Shown here: positions 20,787 to 28,060 of the stretch, in pieces | Layout: each line of letters opens with the position of its first letter | How positions within the stretch are numbered: position 1 is the first letter of the stretch | Assembly (NCBI RefSeq): GCF_051954455.1 | Contig: NZ_JBQCHS010000022.1 | Coordinates: 1 to 64,000 of the forward strand | Length of the DNA stretch: 64,000 nucleotides | Reading direction: 5' to 3' | Source of the DNA: Pseudolysinimonas sp051954455 | GTDB taxonomy: Bacteria > Actinomycetota > Actinomycetes > Actinomycetales > Microbacteriaceae | Position numbers and translations under genes: made by a program | The notes under the pieces: generated by a model | The model's database searches: none | Told to the model about the DNA's origin: nothing | The model's input: only the letters and a program-made list of their open reading frames with translations

Positions 20787-20956
20787 CTACTCGCCTGCGG
20801 GCCAGTGGCCATCCTGAATGTATTGAAGGACCCCCTGCAAGTTCAGCAGGGCCGCTTGCACGTCCCCGAGGGTGAACTCGTTCGGGCCCACGGATACCCA
20901 ATAGGCCACCCCGATGGGCTCACGCGGGTGAGCCAGATCAACGGGAACGCTCGTCT
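20787..20956 (-). pseudogene. 3' fragment of a gene cut by an IS3 element
   Basis: The minus strand reads VPVDLAHPREPIGVAYWVSV, continues through GPNEFTLGDVQAALLNLQGV and ends LQYIQDGHWPAGE before a TAG stop. This is a natural-looking protein end, with alternating hydrophobics and a predicted helix. Its 5' part is missing because the IS element begins at 20957. If the element and one GTC copy are removed, the same frame continues into 22265-22466 on the far side (...EREGGLLTGESPTSV...). No family is recognised. Confidence 0.55.
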
Positions 20957-20978
20957 TGAATCGCCCTGGGTTTGGTTC

Positions 20979-21905
20979 CTAGGGGTTTCCGTGGCTGGCG
21001 GGTGCCAGGCGGGGTGATTCGAGGTCAGCGTAGTGCTGGGCCTCGACCTCGGCGGGGGTGCGGTGGTCGAGCTCGCCGTGGAGGCGGGCGTTGTTCCACC
21101 ACCACACCCATTCCAAGGTTGCGAGCTCGACCTGCTCGACGGTCCGCCAGGGTCCTCGCCGGCGGATCAGTTCGGTCTTGTAGCGGCCGTTCACGGCTTC
21201 CGCGAGGGCGTTGTCGTAGGAGTCGCCAACGGTCCCGGTCGAGGGTTTCGCTCCGAGTTCGACGATCCGGTCGGTGTAGACCATCGCCATGTAGTTCGAT
21301 CCGTGATCCGAGTGATGGGTCAGTCCCGTCAGATCACCGCCGGCGGCGAACGCGGCCATATCCAACGCCCGCAGCGGCAGGATGTCTGCTTTCAATGTCG
21401 AGGCGACATTGAACCCGACGATCCGACGGGAGAACACATCGGTGATGAACGCGACGTAGGCGAACCCGGACCACGTGCGGACATAGGTGACGTCCGCCAC
21501 CCAGAGCTGTCGCGGCGCGATTGCAGTGAATCGCCGCTCGACCAAGTCAGTCGGACGCTGCCCTGCCGGATCGGGGCGGGTGGTGAAGACCTTCTTCGAC
21601 TGCCGAGCTCCAGCAAGGCCGAGCCCACCCATGAGTCGACCGGTCCGATCACGCCCAATCGCCCATCCCTGCCGCAGCATCGCGCGGTGCATCTTCCGGA
21701 CTCCGTAGACCCCGTAGTTCGCTTCGTGCAGCCGCGCAATCTCGGCCCCGAGGAGCTCGTCCGAGAGCCGCCGCGCCGACAGCGGCCGCGTTTTCGCAGC
21801 CCGATATCCACGAGCCGTGATGAACCCACTGTCTGTCGCACTGAGCACGCGGCAGATGGCCTCGACCCCGAAACGCGCCTTCATCTGATCGATGAACGCG
21901 ATCAT
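20979..21905 (-). CDS. IS3-family transposase orfB (DDE integrase)
   Basis: A 308-residue catalytic subunit. The N-terminal HTH_21-like region has NYGVYGVRKMHRAMLR, and the rve core has the three acidic residues in VADVTYVRT, HHSDHGSNY and YDNALAEAVNG. It ends with WWNNARLHGELDHRTPAEVE, the normal IS3 tail. ATG 21905 overlaps the orfA stop (ATGA), but the working transposase is expected to be the OrfAB fusion made by -1 frameshifting. The stop falls at the inner edge of the left terminal repeat. Confidence 0.93.
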   Translation of the reverse strand: MIAFIDQMKARFGVEAICRVLSATDSGFITARGYRAAKTRPLSARRLSDELLGAEIARLHEANYGVYGVRKMHRAMLRQGWAIGRDRTGRLMGGLGLAGARQSKKVFTTRPDPAGQRPTDLVERRFTAIAPRQLWVADVTYVRTWSGFAYVAFITDVFSRRIVGFNVASTLKADILPLRALDMAAFAAGGDLTGLTHHSDHGSNYMAMVYTDRIVELGAKPSTGTVGDSYDNALAEAVNGRYKTELIRRRGPWRTVEQVELATLEWVWWWNNARLHGELDHRTPAEVEAQHYADLESPRLAPASHGNP

Positions 21906-22216
21906 CTCGTCGTGGGGCGGTCGAGTTCCGCGGCGAAAAACGCCGACGCAGCCTTCAAGATCTCGTTCGCGCGTCGCAGCTCGGCGTTCTCCTTCTTCAG
22001 CCGCTTCAGCTCGGCATGCTCGACCGAGGTCATCCCCGGGCGAGAACCCGAATCGATCTCTGCAGCACGACGCCACTTCCGCAACGCCTCCGTCGAGACA
22101 CCGAGCTTCGACGCAACCTGCCGGATCGCCTCGAACTCCGACTCATAGCCGGGCAGAGCTTCATCGAGCATCCGCAACGCGCGCTGCCGGAACTCCGGCG
22201 GGCACTGACGGGGCAT
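21902..22216 (-). CDS. IS3-family transposase orfA (HTH protein)
   Basis: A 104-residue protein. Residues 1-55 hold the helix-turn-helix (PRQCPPEFRQRALRML, then ASKLGVSTEALRKWRR), followed by a leucine-zipper-like coiled coil (AELKRLKKENAELRRANEIL). It binds the IS ends and dimerises. Near its end, GCG TTT TTC (complement of 21935-21941) is a slippery run suited for -1 frameshifting into orfB. ATG 22216 is the first start that gives a normal OrfA. Confidence 0.92.
   Translation of the reverse strand: MPRQCPPEFRQRALRMLDEALPGYESEFEAIRQVASKLGVSTEALRKWRRAAEIDSGSRPGMTSVEHAELKRLKKENAELRRANEILKAASAFFAAELDRPTTR
21935..21941 (-). promoter_or_regulatory. Slippery heptamer for -1 frameshifting (IS copy 1)
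   Basis: On the minus strand G TTT TTC lies in the region where orfA and orfB frames are both open. A one-base backward slip moves the ribosome from orfA into the orfB frame and gives the OrfAB transposase that IS3 elements need. The site is inferred from sequence, not measured. Confidence 0.55.
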
Positions 22217-22264
22217 GATCCATCCTCCAATAGAAGACGGAACCAAACCCAGGGCGATTCAGTC

Positions 22265-22466
22265 GGAGACTCGCCGGTCAGCAGGCCGCCCTCGCGTTCA
22301 GCTGTCGGCGCCGGTCCATCGCCCCACCAGCACGCGCAACCCGCCGAGGGGCTCGGCTGGGTCTCTCCTGCGCTGCCAAGCGTTCGTTCTACTGCCGCAA
22401 CACGCGCATCCGCGATTGAGGCGGTCTGGATGTCGTCGCAGGGATGTTCTCTTGACAGAAGCTCTG
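22265..22466 (-). pseudogene. 5' flank of the IS-split gene (degenerate)
   Basis: The minus strand frame that would join the fragment at 20787-20956 is open here for 202 bases (includes DDIQTASIADARVAAVERTL and GDGPAPTAEREGGLLTGES), then meets TGA at 22467-22469. No ATG, GTG or TTG start is present in the frame, so the gene was already truncated or is read from an unusual start. No family is recognised. Confidence 0.35.
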
Positions 22467-22479
22467 GTCAGTCGCAGTG
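22451..22479 (+). promoter_or_regulatory. Promoter of the secreted-protein gene
   Basis: TTGACA (22451-22456) and CAGTGT (22474-22479) with 17-base spacing form a good sigma-70-type promoter for this phylum. It lies 50 bases before ATG 22529, with a normal leader and a ribosome binding site (GAAGGATCAGGA). This contrasts with the leaderless genes elsewhere in the window. Confidence 0.55.
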
Positions 22480-22528
22480 TTGCCCTGTCGCTCAAACCTG
22501 AGCGATTTTTGGCTGGGAAGGATCAGGA

Positions 22529-23197
22529 ATGAAGCACACGCGCTGGCTATTCGCAGCTGCTACCTCGGTGGCGGTTGTCGCCGGAATGGTGGTCGCAAGC
22601 CCCGCGATGGCCGAAACCGCGGACACCGCGGGGTCGTATTACGGGCACCAACTATCTTCAGCCGAGATCTCTGCTGGCGATGAGGCGGTCGCAAAGGTCG
22701 CGGACTTGCGTACCGCGATCACCACTCAAAACGGCTCGTTGCACTTCGACGCCTCGAGGGCGCTTGCGCTCGGCGCTGACCCATCGACAGTTCAGCAGGT
22801 GGCGGTCGGGGTGGTCGCGGGGGGCGGCTCCGTTTCGGGAGTGGCGGTCGATGCGGCATCGATTGCGAGAACCGCCAACCAGCTCGCGGCCGTCCGCGCA
22901 GCTTCTCGGGCAAACTGTGCCGGGCAGACGAACTACAGCACGCAATGGTTCGGTCATCAGCTGAAACTCAACTCGTGTGATGCAAACCGGGTCATCGCGG
23001 CGATGAGCGCTGGTGCGGGTGTTGCAGGCTTGGCCGCCATCATCACATCCGAAACCGGTGTCGGCGGCATTGCTGGCGGCGTCATCGCAGGAGTGCTGGC
23101 GATTGGCGCGGGTGCCCTCGGGTGGTGTGCTGCGAACGGCACGGGCGTAATCATCGACCTTTCGTGGGCGGGCGTACCCTGGTGCGCAGCGCAGTGA
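22529..23197 (+). CDS. Secreted hydrophobic four-Cys protein, bacteriocin-like
   Basis: A 222-residue exported protein that I cannot assign to a named family. Residues 1-28 are a Sec signal peptide: KHTR charges, a hydrophobic core, and the cleavage motif SPAMA|ET. Residues 29-128 are a polar, Ala-rich region. The C-terminal 95 residues contain four Cys (130, 150, 200, 219), enough for two disulfides, around a Gly/Ala-rich hydrophobic helix pair (residues 154-199) and an ending SWAGVPWCAAQ. YGHQL (38-42) recurs as FGHQL (141-145), a possible internal repeat. This layout resembles pre-pro bacteriocins whose mature part is the hydrophobic C terminus. A ribosome binding site and a promoter at 22451 support expression. 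A two-helix membrane protein gene follows after 23 bases. It could also be a surface or host-interaction protein. Confidence 0.75.
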   Translation: MKHTRWLFAAATSVAVVAGMVVASPAMAETADTAGSYYGHQLSSAEISAGDEAVAKVADLRTAITTQNGSLHFDASRALALGADPSTVQQVAVGVVAGGGSVSGVAVDAASIARTANQLAAVRAASRANCAGQTNYSTQWFGHQLKLNSCDANRVIAAMSAGAGVAGLAAIITSETGVGGIAGGVIAGVLAIGAGALGWCAANGTGVIIDLSWAGVPWCAAQ

Positions 23198-23220
23198 CCG
23201 AAGCTCGAGGAGGATCACCG

Positions 23221-23406
23221 ATGAGAGGCAAGACGATCATGTTCGCCGTGTCACTCGGCGTCGCCGCGGGGCTTCTTCTCGCGGGCATCCTGGTGTTCGC
23301 CTTCCGCGGTGTCGGGAACCCCCTCGGCGTGGCTCTGTGCATCGGCGCAGCGGTCATCGGAATCCTGTACGTCGCCGTACGGAACTCGTCCGCACGAACA
23401 CACTGA
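23221..23406 (+). CDS. Small two-helix membrane protein, candidate immunity protein
   Basis: A 61-residue protein. KTIMFAVSLGVAAGLLLAGI and a second hydrophobic stretch (GVALCIGAAVIGILYVAV) give two membrane helices with a short FRGVGNP link. The charged tail RNSSARTH follows. ATG 23221 has a strong AGGAGG ribosome binding site 8 bases upstream, while the longer in-frame version would overlap the preceding gene. Tiny two-helix proteins directly behind a secreted hydrophobic peptide are the usual form of bacteriocin immunity proteins. The function is inferred from size and place only. A terminator hairpin follows at once, so both genes form one unit. Confidence 0.7.
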   Translation: MRGKTIMFAVSLGVAAGLLLAGILVFAFRGVGNPLGVALCIGAAVIGILYVAVRNSSARTH

Positions 23407-23415
23407 CCAAACAGG

Positions 23416-23451
23416 TACCGGGGCTTCCTCTTCAGACTGGAGGCCCCGGTA
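23416..23451 (+). terminator. Terminator of the secreted/membrane pair
   Basis: TACCGGGGC (23416-23424) pairs with GCCCCGGTA (23443-23451), with an inner TCC/GGA extension and a loop. TGTGTGTTC follows. It lies 10 bases after the stop of the 61-residue gene and closes the two-gene operon. Confidence 0.85.
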
Positions 23452-23588
23452 TGTGTGTTCCTGCGCCCCGCCTCAGCCAACGAGGGATCGAGTACCTTGA
23501 ACGGGGCCCTCGAACCATTTGATGGGAAACGTTGGAACCATGCTCGCGGTAACCCAGCCGGTCACGTAGTCAGAGAGAGGTGGGGGCA

Positions 23589-23813
23589 ATGGCGCAGAGG
23601 ACTGATGGCTACGGAAAAGTGATCCGCGACGCTCGGATGGTTCCCTGCCCATCGTCCACTTGCAGGAACGCCTCAACGAGCCACCGCTTCGTCTCCGTTG
23701 TCGAGGGTGATCCTGGGCGTTCAACATTCCGATGCGAGGACTGTGACGGTCTCCAGAACCTCGACACGTGGATTACGACGCCCCCGAGCGAGTCTGAGTT
23801 CTTCCTCCGTTAA
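23589..23813 (+). CDS. Small zinc-ribbon-like hypothetical protein
   Basis: A 74-residue protein with CPSSTC (C-x4-C) and FRCEDCDG (C-x2-C), about 25 residues apart, a plausible four-Cys zinc ribbon. The rest is polar (AQRTDGYGKVIRDAR, ending ESEFFLR). ATG 23589 follows GAGAGAGGTGGGGG, which can act as a ribosome binding site. It ends 1 base before the convergent stop of the 518-residue gene. No family is recognised; it may belong to the mobile mosaic. Confidence 0.55.
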   Translation: MAQRTDGYGKVIRDARMVPCPSSTCRNASTSHRFVSVVEGDPGRSTFRCEDCDGLQNLDTWITTPPSESEFFLR

Positions 23814-25366
23814 GCGGCCAGCCACTCCGCGAGTGTCGTCTCCGGGCTGGCTCGCAATATGAAGCGGGCCGTGCCGTCCGCAAATGTCTCGCCGTATCCT
23901 GACGTGACCAGCTTTCGGGTGAGCGCAGCGCCGATGCTTGACCGAAACTCCTCGGGCGGGTCCCCGGCGATCACCTCAGCATGAAGTACCTCTACCCAGG
24001 CCATGAACGCCGCCTCGCGCCGTGCCATCTTCGTCGAGCTGTCCACGTCAGCGAAAGACGGCGCCTTCGGGATCGGATGCGCCTCCAGTAGCTGGGCGAT
24101 CACGCTCCAGGTCTGTCGCTTGACATCCCTCGCCGCCTCCCGCTCCGCTCGCCGTTCGGCGATGGCGGTCTTGTACTTTGCTTCCGCCCGTTCCCGACGC
24201 GCGCGAGCAGTCAGCCCTCCCGCTCCGCACTCCGGGTCATCGGCCAAACGATCCAGGATCTCCGTGAGGAGCGGCCGCACGATCGCCTGGGTCAAGGCGT
24301 ACCGTTCGGTCAGTTCTGCTCGCAACCGCGGTGCCATCCGCGCTCGGATGCCGAACCGCTCCGGATCAATGCCCGCCACGTCCGCGAGCAGCATCAGCCA
24401 GTGCCGGTGCGACAGCTGCGACGAGTAGGCCCACGCCGGATGCGTGACCGACAGGATCACCGCCGCGATTGCCGACCGGTCACCGTCGACCAGCGCCCTG
24501 ATGTCTTCCTTCCATGCGCCCGCTGCCGACCGCCGTTCCCCGTCGCGCAGTCGCACGATCCGGTACCGACCGGTGACGCCTTGCCCGCCACGTGAGCGAG
24601 TCAGAATCCCGGCGTCGAGGAGTGCCTCCAGCGTCCGGTCTGCCGTGCGCGCCGAGCAGCCGAGCTCCAACGAGAGCAGCTCATGGGAGAGCAGCACCGA
24701 GTCGAAGCCGCGCTCATCCTGGAGCCACCGGGCGCCGACGACCGCCAGTGCCGCGCGCAGCATCGCATTCCTCGGGAGCCCACCGCGCTCACCCGGCAGT
24801 TCCAGCAGCAGGCCAGCCATCAGCGCCGTGGTCCGCTCGAGTCGATCGCGACGCCGCGCGCCATCATCCGAAGAGCTGGAGGCCCGCACCCGAGCTGCGT
24901 CCAGGAGCCCGCGCCACCTGCGGCCCTCAACGATGTTCCTCATCCGGGCGTCCATCTGCCGGGTGTCCTCTGCGGAGTGGGTCCACTCCGCTCCGGTTCC
25001 GTGCCGATCCCGATCCGCAGCGCGGTGCGCCGGCTGGACCGAGCCCTCGACGGAGCGTGACCTGATCCACAGGCGCATGGCCTCAGCCGGGATGCCCTCA
25101 TCGAGACCACGGATCAGCACTGCCAGCACTCGGGCGGCCGGCGTGCCGGTTGCATGCTTCAGCACGTCCCCGAGGGCTTCATCCCATTGGGCCAGGTCTG
25201 ACAATTCGGAATTGTCTATGCCGGATGTCCATTTCTGTGGAGTAGCTATATATCCATTGAAGCGCGCGGAGCTAAGCCTCAATGGATATTCGCGCGACTC
25301 GACGACAGAATGATCATCGATTTGCTGAGGTCGCCCCCGATATTGACCATTCGAGGCCAGCCTCAA
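23810..25366 (-). CDS. Winged-helix protein of unknown function, accessory region
   Basis: A 518-residue protein without recognisable family. Near residues 225-275 there is a winged-helix region (LLSLELGCSARTADRTLEAL, then LDAGILTRSRGGQGVTGRYR). The part around residues 385-430 is strongly charged and probably a coiled coil (RARRERAEAKYKTAIAERRA). The start is uncertain: TTG 25366 is the first reasonable codon, the first ATG is near residue 96, and the frame stays open up to the IS copy 2 boundary at 25424, so the true 5' end may have been removed by the IS. The frame shows real coding character. A replication or regulatory protein of a lost plasmid or ICE is a guess. Confidence 0.65.
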   Translation of the reverse strand: MRLASNGQYRGRPQQIDDHSVVESREYPLRLSSARFNGYIATPQKWTSGIDNSELSDLAQWDEALGDVLKHATGTPAARVLAVLIRGLDEGIPAEAMRLWIRSRSVEGSVQPAHRAADRDRHGTGAEWTHSAEDTRQMDARMRNIVEGRRWRGLLDAARVRASSSSDDGARRRDRLERTTALMAGLLLELPGERGGLPRNAMLRAALAVVGARWLQDERGFDSVLLSHELLSLELGCSARTADRTLEALLDAGILTRSRGGQGVTGRYRIVRLRDGERRSAAGAWKEDIRALVDGDRSAIAAVILSVTHPAWAYSSQLSHRHWLMLLADVAGIDPERFGIRARMAPRLRAELTERYALTQAIVRPLLTEILDRLADDPECGAGGLTARARRERAEAKYKTAIAERRAEREAARDVKRQTWSVIAQLLEAHPIPKAPSFADVDSSTKMARREAAFMAWVEVLHAEVIAGDPPEEFRSSIGAALTRKLVTSGYGETFADGTARFILRASPETTLAEWLAA

Positions 25367-25488
25367 ATGGGAATTGATTCTTCGGCAGCGTGCAGCGAGC
25401 GGCGCGCAATCGGAGCGGAGACGGAGCCTGACCCGGTTCTTCGGACATCTTGAGTGAGGCGATGATCGTCTCGGAAGGAGTCCGCGTT

Positions 25489-25773
25489 ATGCCTGCTGCT
25501 CATCCGCCGGAGTTCCGGCGTCGTGCTCTGGATCTTGTTGCGCAGGGCAACCCGGTTGCTCAGACGGCTCGTGATCTCGGGATCAGCGAGTCGTGTCTGC
25601 GGAACTGGATGAATCGCGACGCGGTCGACTCGGGCCGCAAGGCCGGGGTCACCACCGATGAGCATCGGGAGCTTGTCGAGTTGCGTCGCCGGTTGCGGGT
25701 GTTGGAGATGGAGAACGAGATCTTGAAGCGCGCCAGCGCCTATTTCGCGAGGGAGAACGTGCTCCCAAAATAG
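25489..25773 (+). CDS. IS3-family transposase orfA (copy 2)
   Basis: A 94-residue helix-turn-helix protein (PPEFRRRALDLVAQG, then ARDLGISESCLRNWM) with a following coiled coil (RRRLRVLEMENEILKRASAY). ATG 25489 has GGAAGGAG upstream. It ends LPK with the stop TAG; the codons CTC CCA AAA TAG contain the run CCCAAAA (25764-25770), which suits a -1 frameshift into orfB. Confidence 0.92.
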   Translation: MPAAHPPEFRRRALDLVAQGNPVAQTARDLGISESCLRNWMNRDAVDSGRKAGVTTDEHRELVELRRRLRVLEMENEILKRASAYFARENVLPK

Positions 25774-25781
25774 GGTTCCGG

Positions 25782-26645
25782 TTGGTCCAGGAGCTCGCCG
25801 CGGATGGTGTTCCCGTCGCGGTGGCCTGCCGGTTCCTGAAGGTCTCAAAGTCTGGCTACTACGAGTGGGTGTCGCGTCCGCCGTCGCCGCGAGCGGTCGC
25901 GGACGCGCAGCTCGCGAGCACGATCCGTCGGGTTCACCGGGATTCGCGCGGCACCTATGGCGCGCCGCGGGTGCTTGCCGAGCTGCGGCTCGGGCTCGGC
26001 GTCCGTGTCGGCAAGAAACGCGTTGCGCGGCTGATGCGCCGGGAAGGCCTGACCGGGGTGTCTCACCGCCGCAAGCGACGGGGTTGGAAGCCGGACACTG
26101 CGACGCATGAGGATCTCGTGAAGCGCCAGTTCCGGGCGGACGAGCCGAACCGGCTCTGGTTCTGCGACATCACCTAGCACCGCGCGAGGGACGGATGGGT
26201 CTACTGCGCCGCGGTGATCGACGCGTTCAGCCGCCGGATCGTGGGCTGGTCGATCTCGGACCGGATCACCGCGGAGATCGTCGTCGACGCGCTCGAGATG
26301 GCCCGCTGGCGACGCCGGCCCGAGCCCGGGACGGTGGTCCACGCCGACAGGGGAGCGCAATACACCTCATGGCTCTTCGGGCACCGGCTCCGGCAGGCCG
26401 GGCTCCTCGGCTCGATGGGCCGGGTCGCGTCGAGCGTCGACAACGCGCTGATCGAGTCGTTCTGGTCAACGATGCAACGCGAGCTCCTGGATCGATCGAG
26501 CTGGACCTCCAAGGCCGAGCTGTCATCGGCGATGTTCGAGTGGATCGAAGGGTTCTACAACCCGACCCGCCGGCACACCGCCCTCGACAACCGCAGCCCC
26601 GTCGAGTTCGAGAGGCTTCACACCACCGCCGCAACCGCGGCATGA
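25782..26645 (+). pseudogene. IS3-family transposase orfB with internal amber codon (copy 2)
   Basis: A 287-codon DDE transposase in one frame with a single TAG at 26175-26177. Before it: GVPVAVACRFLKVSKSGYYE, GTYGAPRVLAEL and the first Asp in LWFCDIT. Directly after it the same frame goes on HRARDGWVYCAAVIDAFSRR, VVHADRGAQYTS (second Asp) and SSVDNALIESFWSTMQREL (Glu). Related transposases have Gln (CAG) at the stop position, so one C-to-T change explains it. All catalytic residues are otherwise intact. Read-through or suppression would restore it, but as written it is inactive. Confidence 0.88.
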
Positions 26646-26684
26646 TCAACAAAACAAAACCGTCCGGGAAACCGGGGCAGGCTC

Positions 26685-27063
26685 CCAGGTTGTAGTTGAC
26701 GATGAGGATCGTTGCGAAGAAGGCGCCCGCAACGAACCCGCGGACGCGTCGCCGTCCGGGCGTCTTGAGGCTGTCGAGATGGTCGTCTTTGAGTCCGTTG
26801 TTGACCGACTCGATTGACTGGCGAGCGGCTGAATGGAACGCTTCCCACTCAGGGCTGCCGTACTCGTGTGCTTGTGCGTAGCGAAGGTTCACGTCCGCGT
26901 CGAGCGTGATGGCGTGCTGGGCACAGATCGAGTCGAGGAACTCAGGCACGTCCGAATCCGCGATCTCAGGGCGCTCCTCGCCGGGCTTCCTGACGGCGGC
27001 CTTCTTCGACAGTTCCACCAGCGGGCAGGTCACGGTCGGCGCGCTGAAGCTTGATGAGCATCG
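26685..27063 (-). pseudogene. C-terminal fragment of a DDE transposase-like protein
   Basis: The minus strand encodes VTCPLVELSKKAAVRKPGEE, FLDSICAQHAITLDADVN, AHEYGSPEWEAFHSAARQSI and GRRRVRGFVAGAFFATILIV, ending NYNL at the IS copy 2 boundary. The block Y-G-[ST]-P-E-W-x-x-x-H/Y-x-x-A-R-x-x-[IV]-E-x-x-N matches the C-terminal part of a large actinobacterial transposase-like family I remember. A TAG stop in the same frame at 27085-27087 closes it upstream, so the N-terminal part is missing; the last residues were cut by the IS. It is a dead remnant. Confidence 0.65.
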
Positions 27064-27456
27064 GTCCTCCTGGTGAGGACGACCCTAACGCGAGGACTCG
27101 CGGAGCACGCTCACCGGCGCGACTGCGCTTTCCACGTGAGCCGCCCGACCGACGCGAGCACCGCGCTGGTCGTCAGACTAGGTCAAGTGAACCCATCGCG
27201 CCGCAGAGGGGCATTTGACCGGACGGAGCGTTTGGGCGCAATTGCCCGATACGCCCGCGCAGCTGAGAGCCGCCGTGCTCATCGGCGTCGACGGGCCATC
27301 ACCGATGACGACCCGGCCGCGAAAGCCACCTGATGCACCGCTCCCTCTTCGACAGATCGTAGGACGTCGTAACGGGCTGATACACGGCCGGCCGAGTTCC
27401 GAGCCGTTGGCCTGAGGCAGTCGCGCTGACGCGTCCGTGCGTAGTCCGACCGCGGA
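27064..27456. other. Gene-free stretch at the right end of the mosaic
   Basis: About 390 bases without a convincing gene on either strand. GC rises toward the right, so the boundary with the core chromosome is somewhere here. No repeat of the tRNA-Pro end, no integrase and no terminator-like hairpin stand out. Confidence 0.55.
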
Positions 27457-27873
27457 TCACCCCGGCGCGACCCCGCAGATCCTCCGCAGCGCCGCCAACC
27501 CCTCGGGCGTCCCCGGCCAAAGCCGATCGAGCGCGTCGGCTCCCGCGGCCCGCGTCACGTAGCGCAGGACGATCGCCACGATGATCGCGTCGTCCAGATA
27601 GCCGACCACCGGGATGAAGTCGGGGATCAGGTCGATCGGCAGTACGAGGTAGATCAGCAGGAGCGTCAGCCCGACCCGGACGCGGCGGGGCACCGCCCGA
27701 TCGGCCACCAGCCGGCGGAGGAGCCGCACCACGTCCGGGACCAGTCGAAGGGCATCCCGAAGCGTGGTGCGGTCGCCCGAGCGTCGTGAGGCGATGAGCA
27801 GCGCGGCCACCAGCGCGACCCACAGGAGGAGCAGCCCCCCGACGACGGCCACCGGGATCGCCCACCACTCCAC
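27457..27873 (-). CDS. DUF1232 membrane protein (YkvA type)
   Basis: A 138-residue membrane protein. Residues 1-28 form an N-terminal helix (WWAIPVAVVGGLLLLWVALV), and the DUF1232 signature follows in the middle: LLLIYLVLPIDLIPDFIPVV, then GYLDDAIIVAIVLRYV. It ends with a short cytoplasmic tail. GTG 27873 is chosen because it places the helix at the N terminus; frames further upstream are Arg-rich. The function of the family is not known. It is divergent from the alpha-galactosidase. Confidence 0.85.
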   Translation of the reverse strand: MEWWAIPVAVVGGLLLLWVALVAALLIASRRSGDRTTLRDALRLVPDVVRLLRRLVADRAVPRRVRVGLTLLLIYLVLPIDLIPDFIPVVGYLDDAIIVAIVLRYVTRAAGADALDRLWPGTPEGLAALRRICGVAPG

Positions 27874-28060
27874 AGCGGCATCTCTAGCACGCCGGAACGC
27901 CGAGGTGCGCTCGTCGATTCGTCGGATCGTCCAGGTTTTCCGCCGGATCCTGCTAGGGCACCGCCCGCGAGCCTGCTTACCGTCGAGGAGAACCCGAATC
28001 CCCCGGACCCGCGCATCCCTGAGCGCGGTCCAGCTCGATGAAGAGAACTGGAGACGGAGC

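Larger units (their letters stand above)
20957..22261 (-). mobile_element. IS3-family insertion sequence (copy 1), apparently intact
   Basis: A 1305-base element with perfect 23-base terminal inverted repeats: the left end begins TGAATCGCCCTGGGTTTGGT (20957-20979) and the right end is its exact complement (22239-22261). The termini are TG...CA as usual for IS3. The flanks carry GTC (20953-20955) and GTC (22262-22264), a probable 3-base target duplication with one extra T on the left. It encodes orfA and orfB on the minus strand with a -1 frameshift signal between them. Both frames are open, so it may still be active. Confidence 0.92.
25424..26684 (+). mobile_element. IS3-family insertion sequence (copy 2), inactivated
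   Basis: A 1.26-kb element. Imperfect terminal inverted repeats: GAGCCTGACCCGGTTCTTCG at the left (from 25424) and the complement of GAGCCTGCCCCGGTTTCCCG at the right (to 26684), so the core ends are TG at 25429 and CA at 26679. No clear target duplication is visible. It encodes orfA (25489-25773) and an orfB broken by an internal TAG. It is a different IS3 subtype from copy 1; the proteins are clearly different. Confidence 0.88.

Noticed and set aside
20583..21017. A 144-codon plus-strand frame after tRNA-Pro.
   Set aside because: It runs through the IS3 terminal repeat into the element, has no ribosome binding site, and the opposite strand carries a more protein-like fragment (20787-20956).
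22298..22495. A 65-codon minus-strand frame upstream of the secreted-protein gene.
   Set aside because: Arg/Cys-rich without hydrophobic pattern, TTG start without a ribosome binding site, and it overlaps the promoter of the gene at 22529.
27665..27676. A 12-base match (GTCAGCCCGACC) to the 3' end of tRNA-Pro, which could be an attR site of an island.
   Set aside because: The match does not extend to the T arm, it lies inside a conserved part of the DUF1232 gene whose codons explain it, and such a short match is expected by chance in GC-rich DNA.
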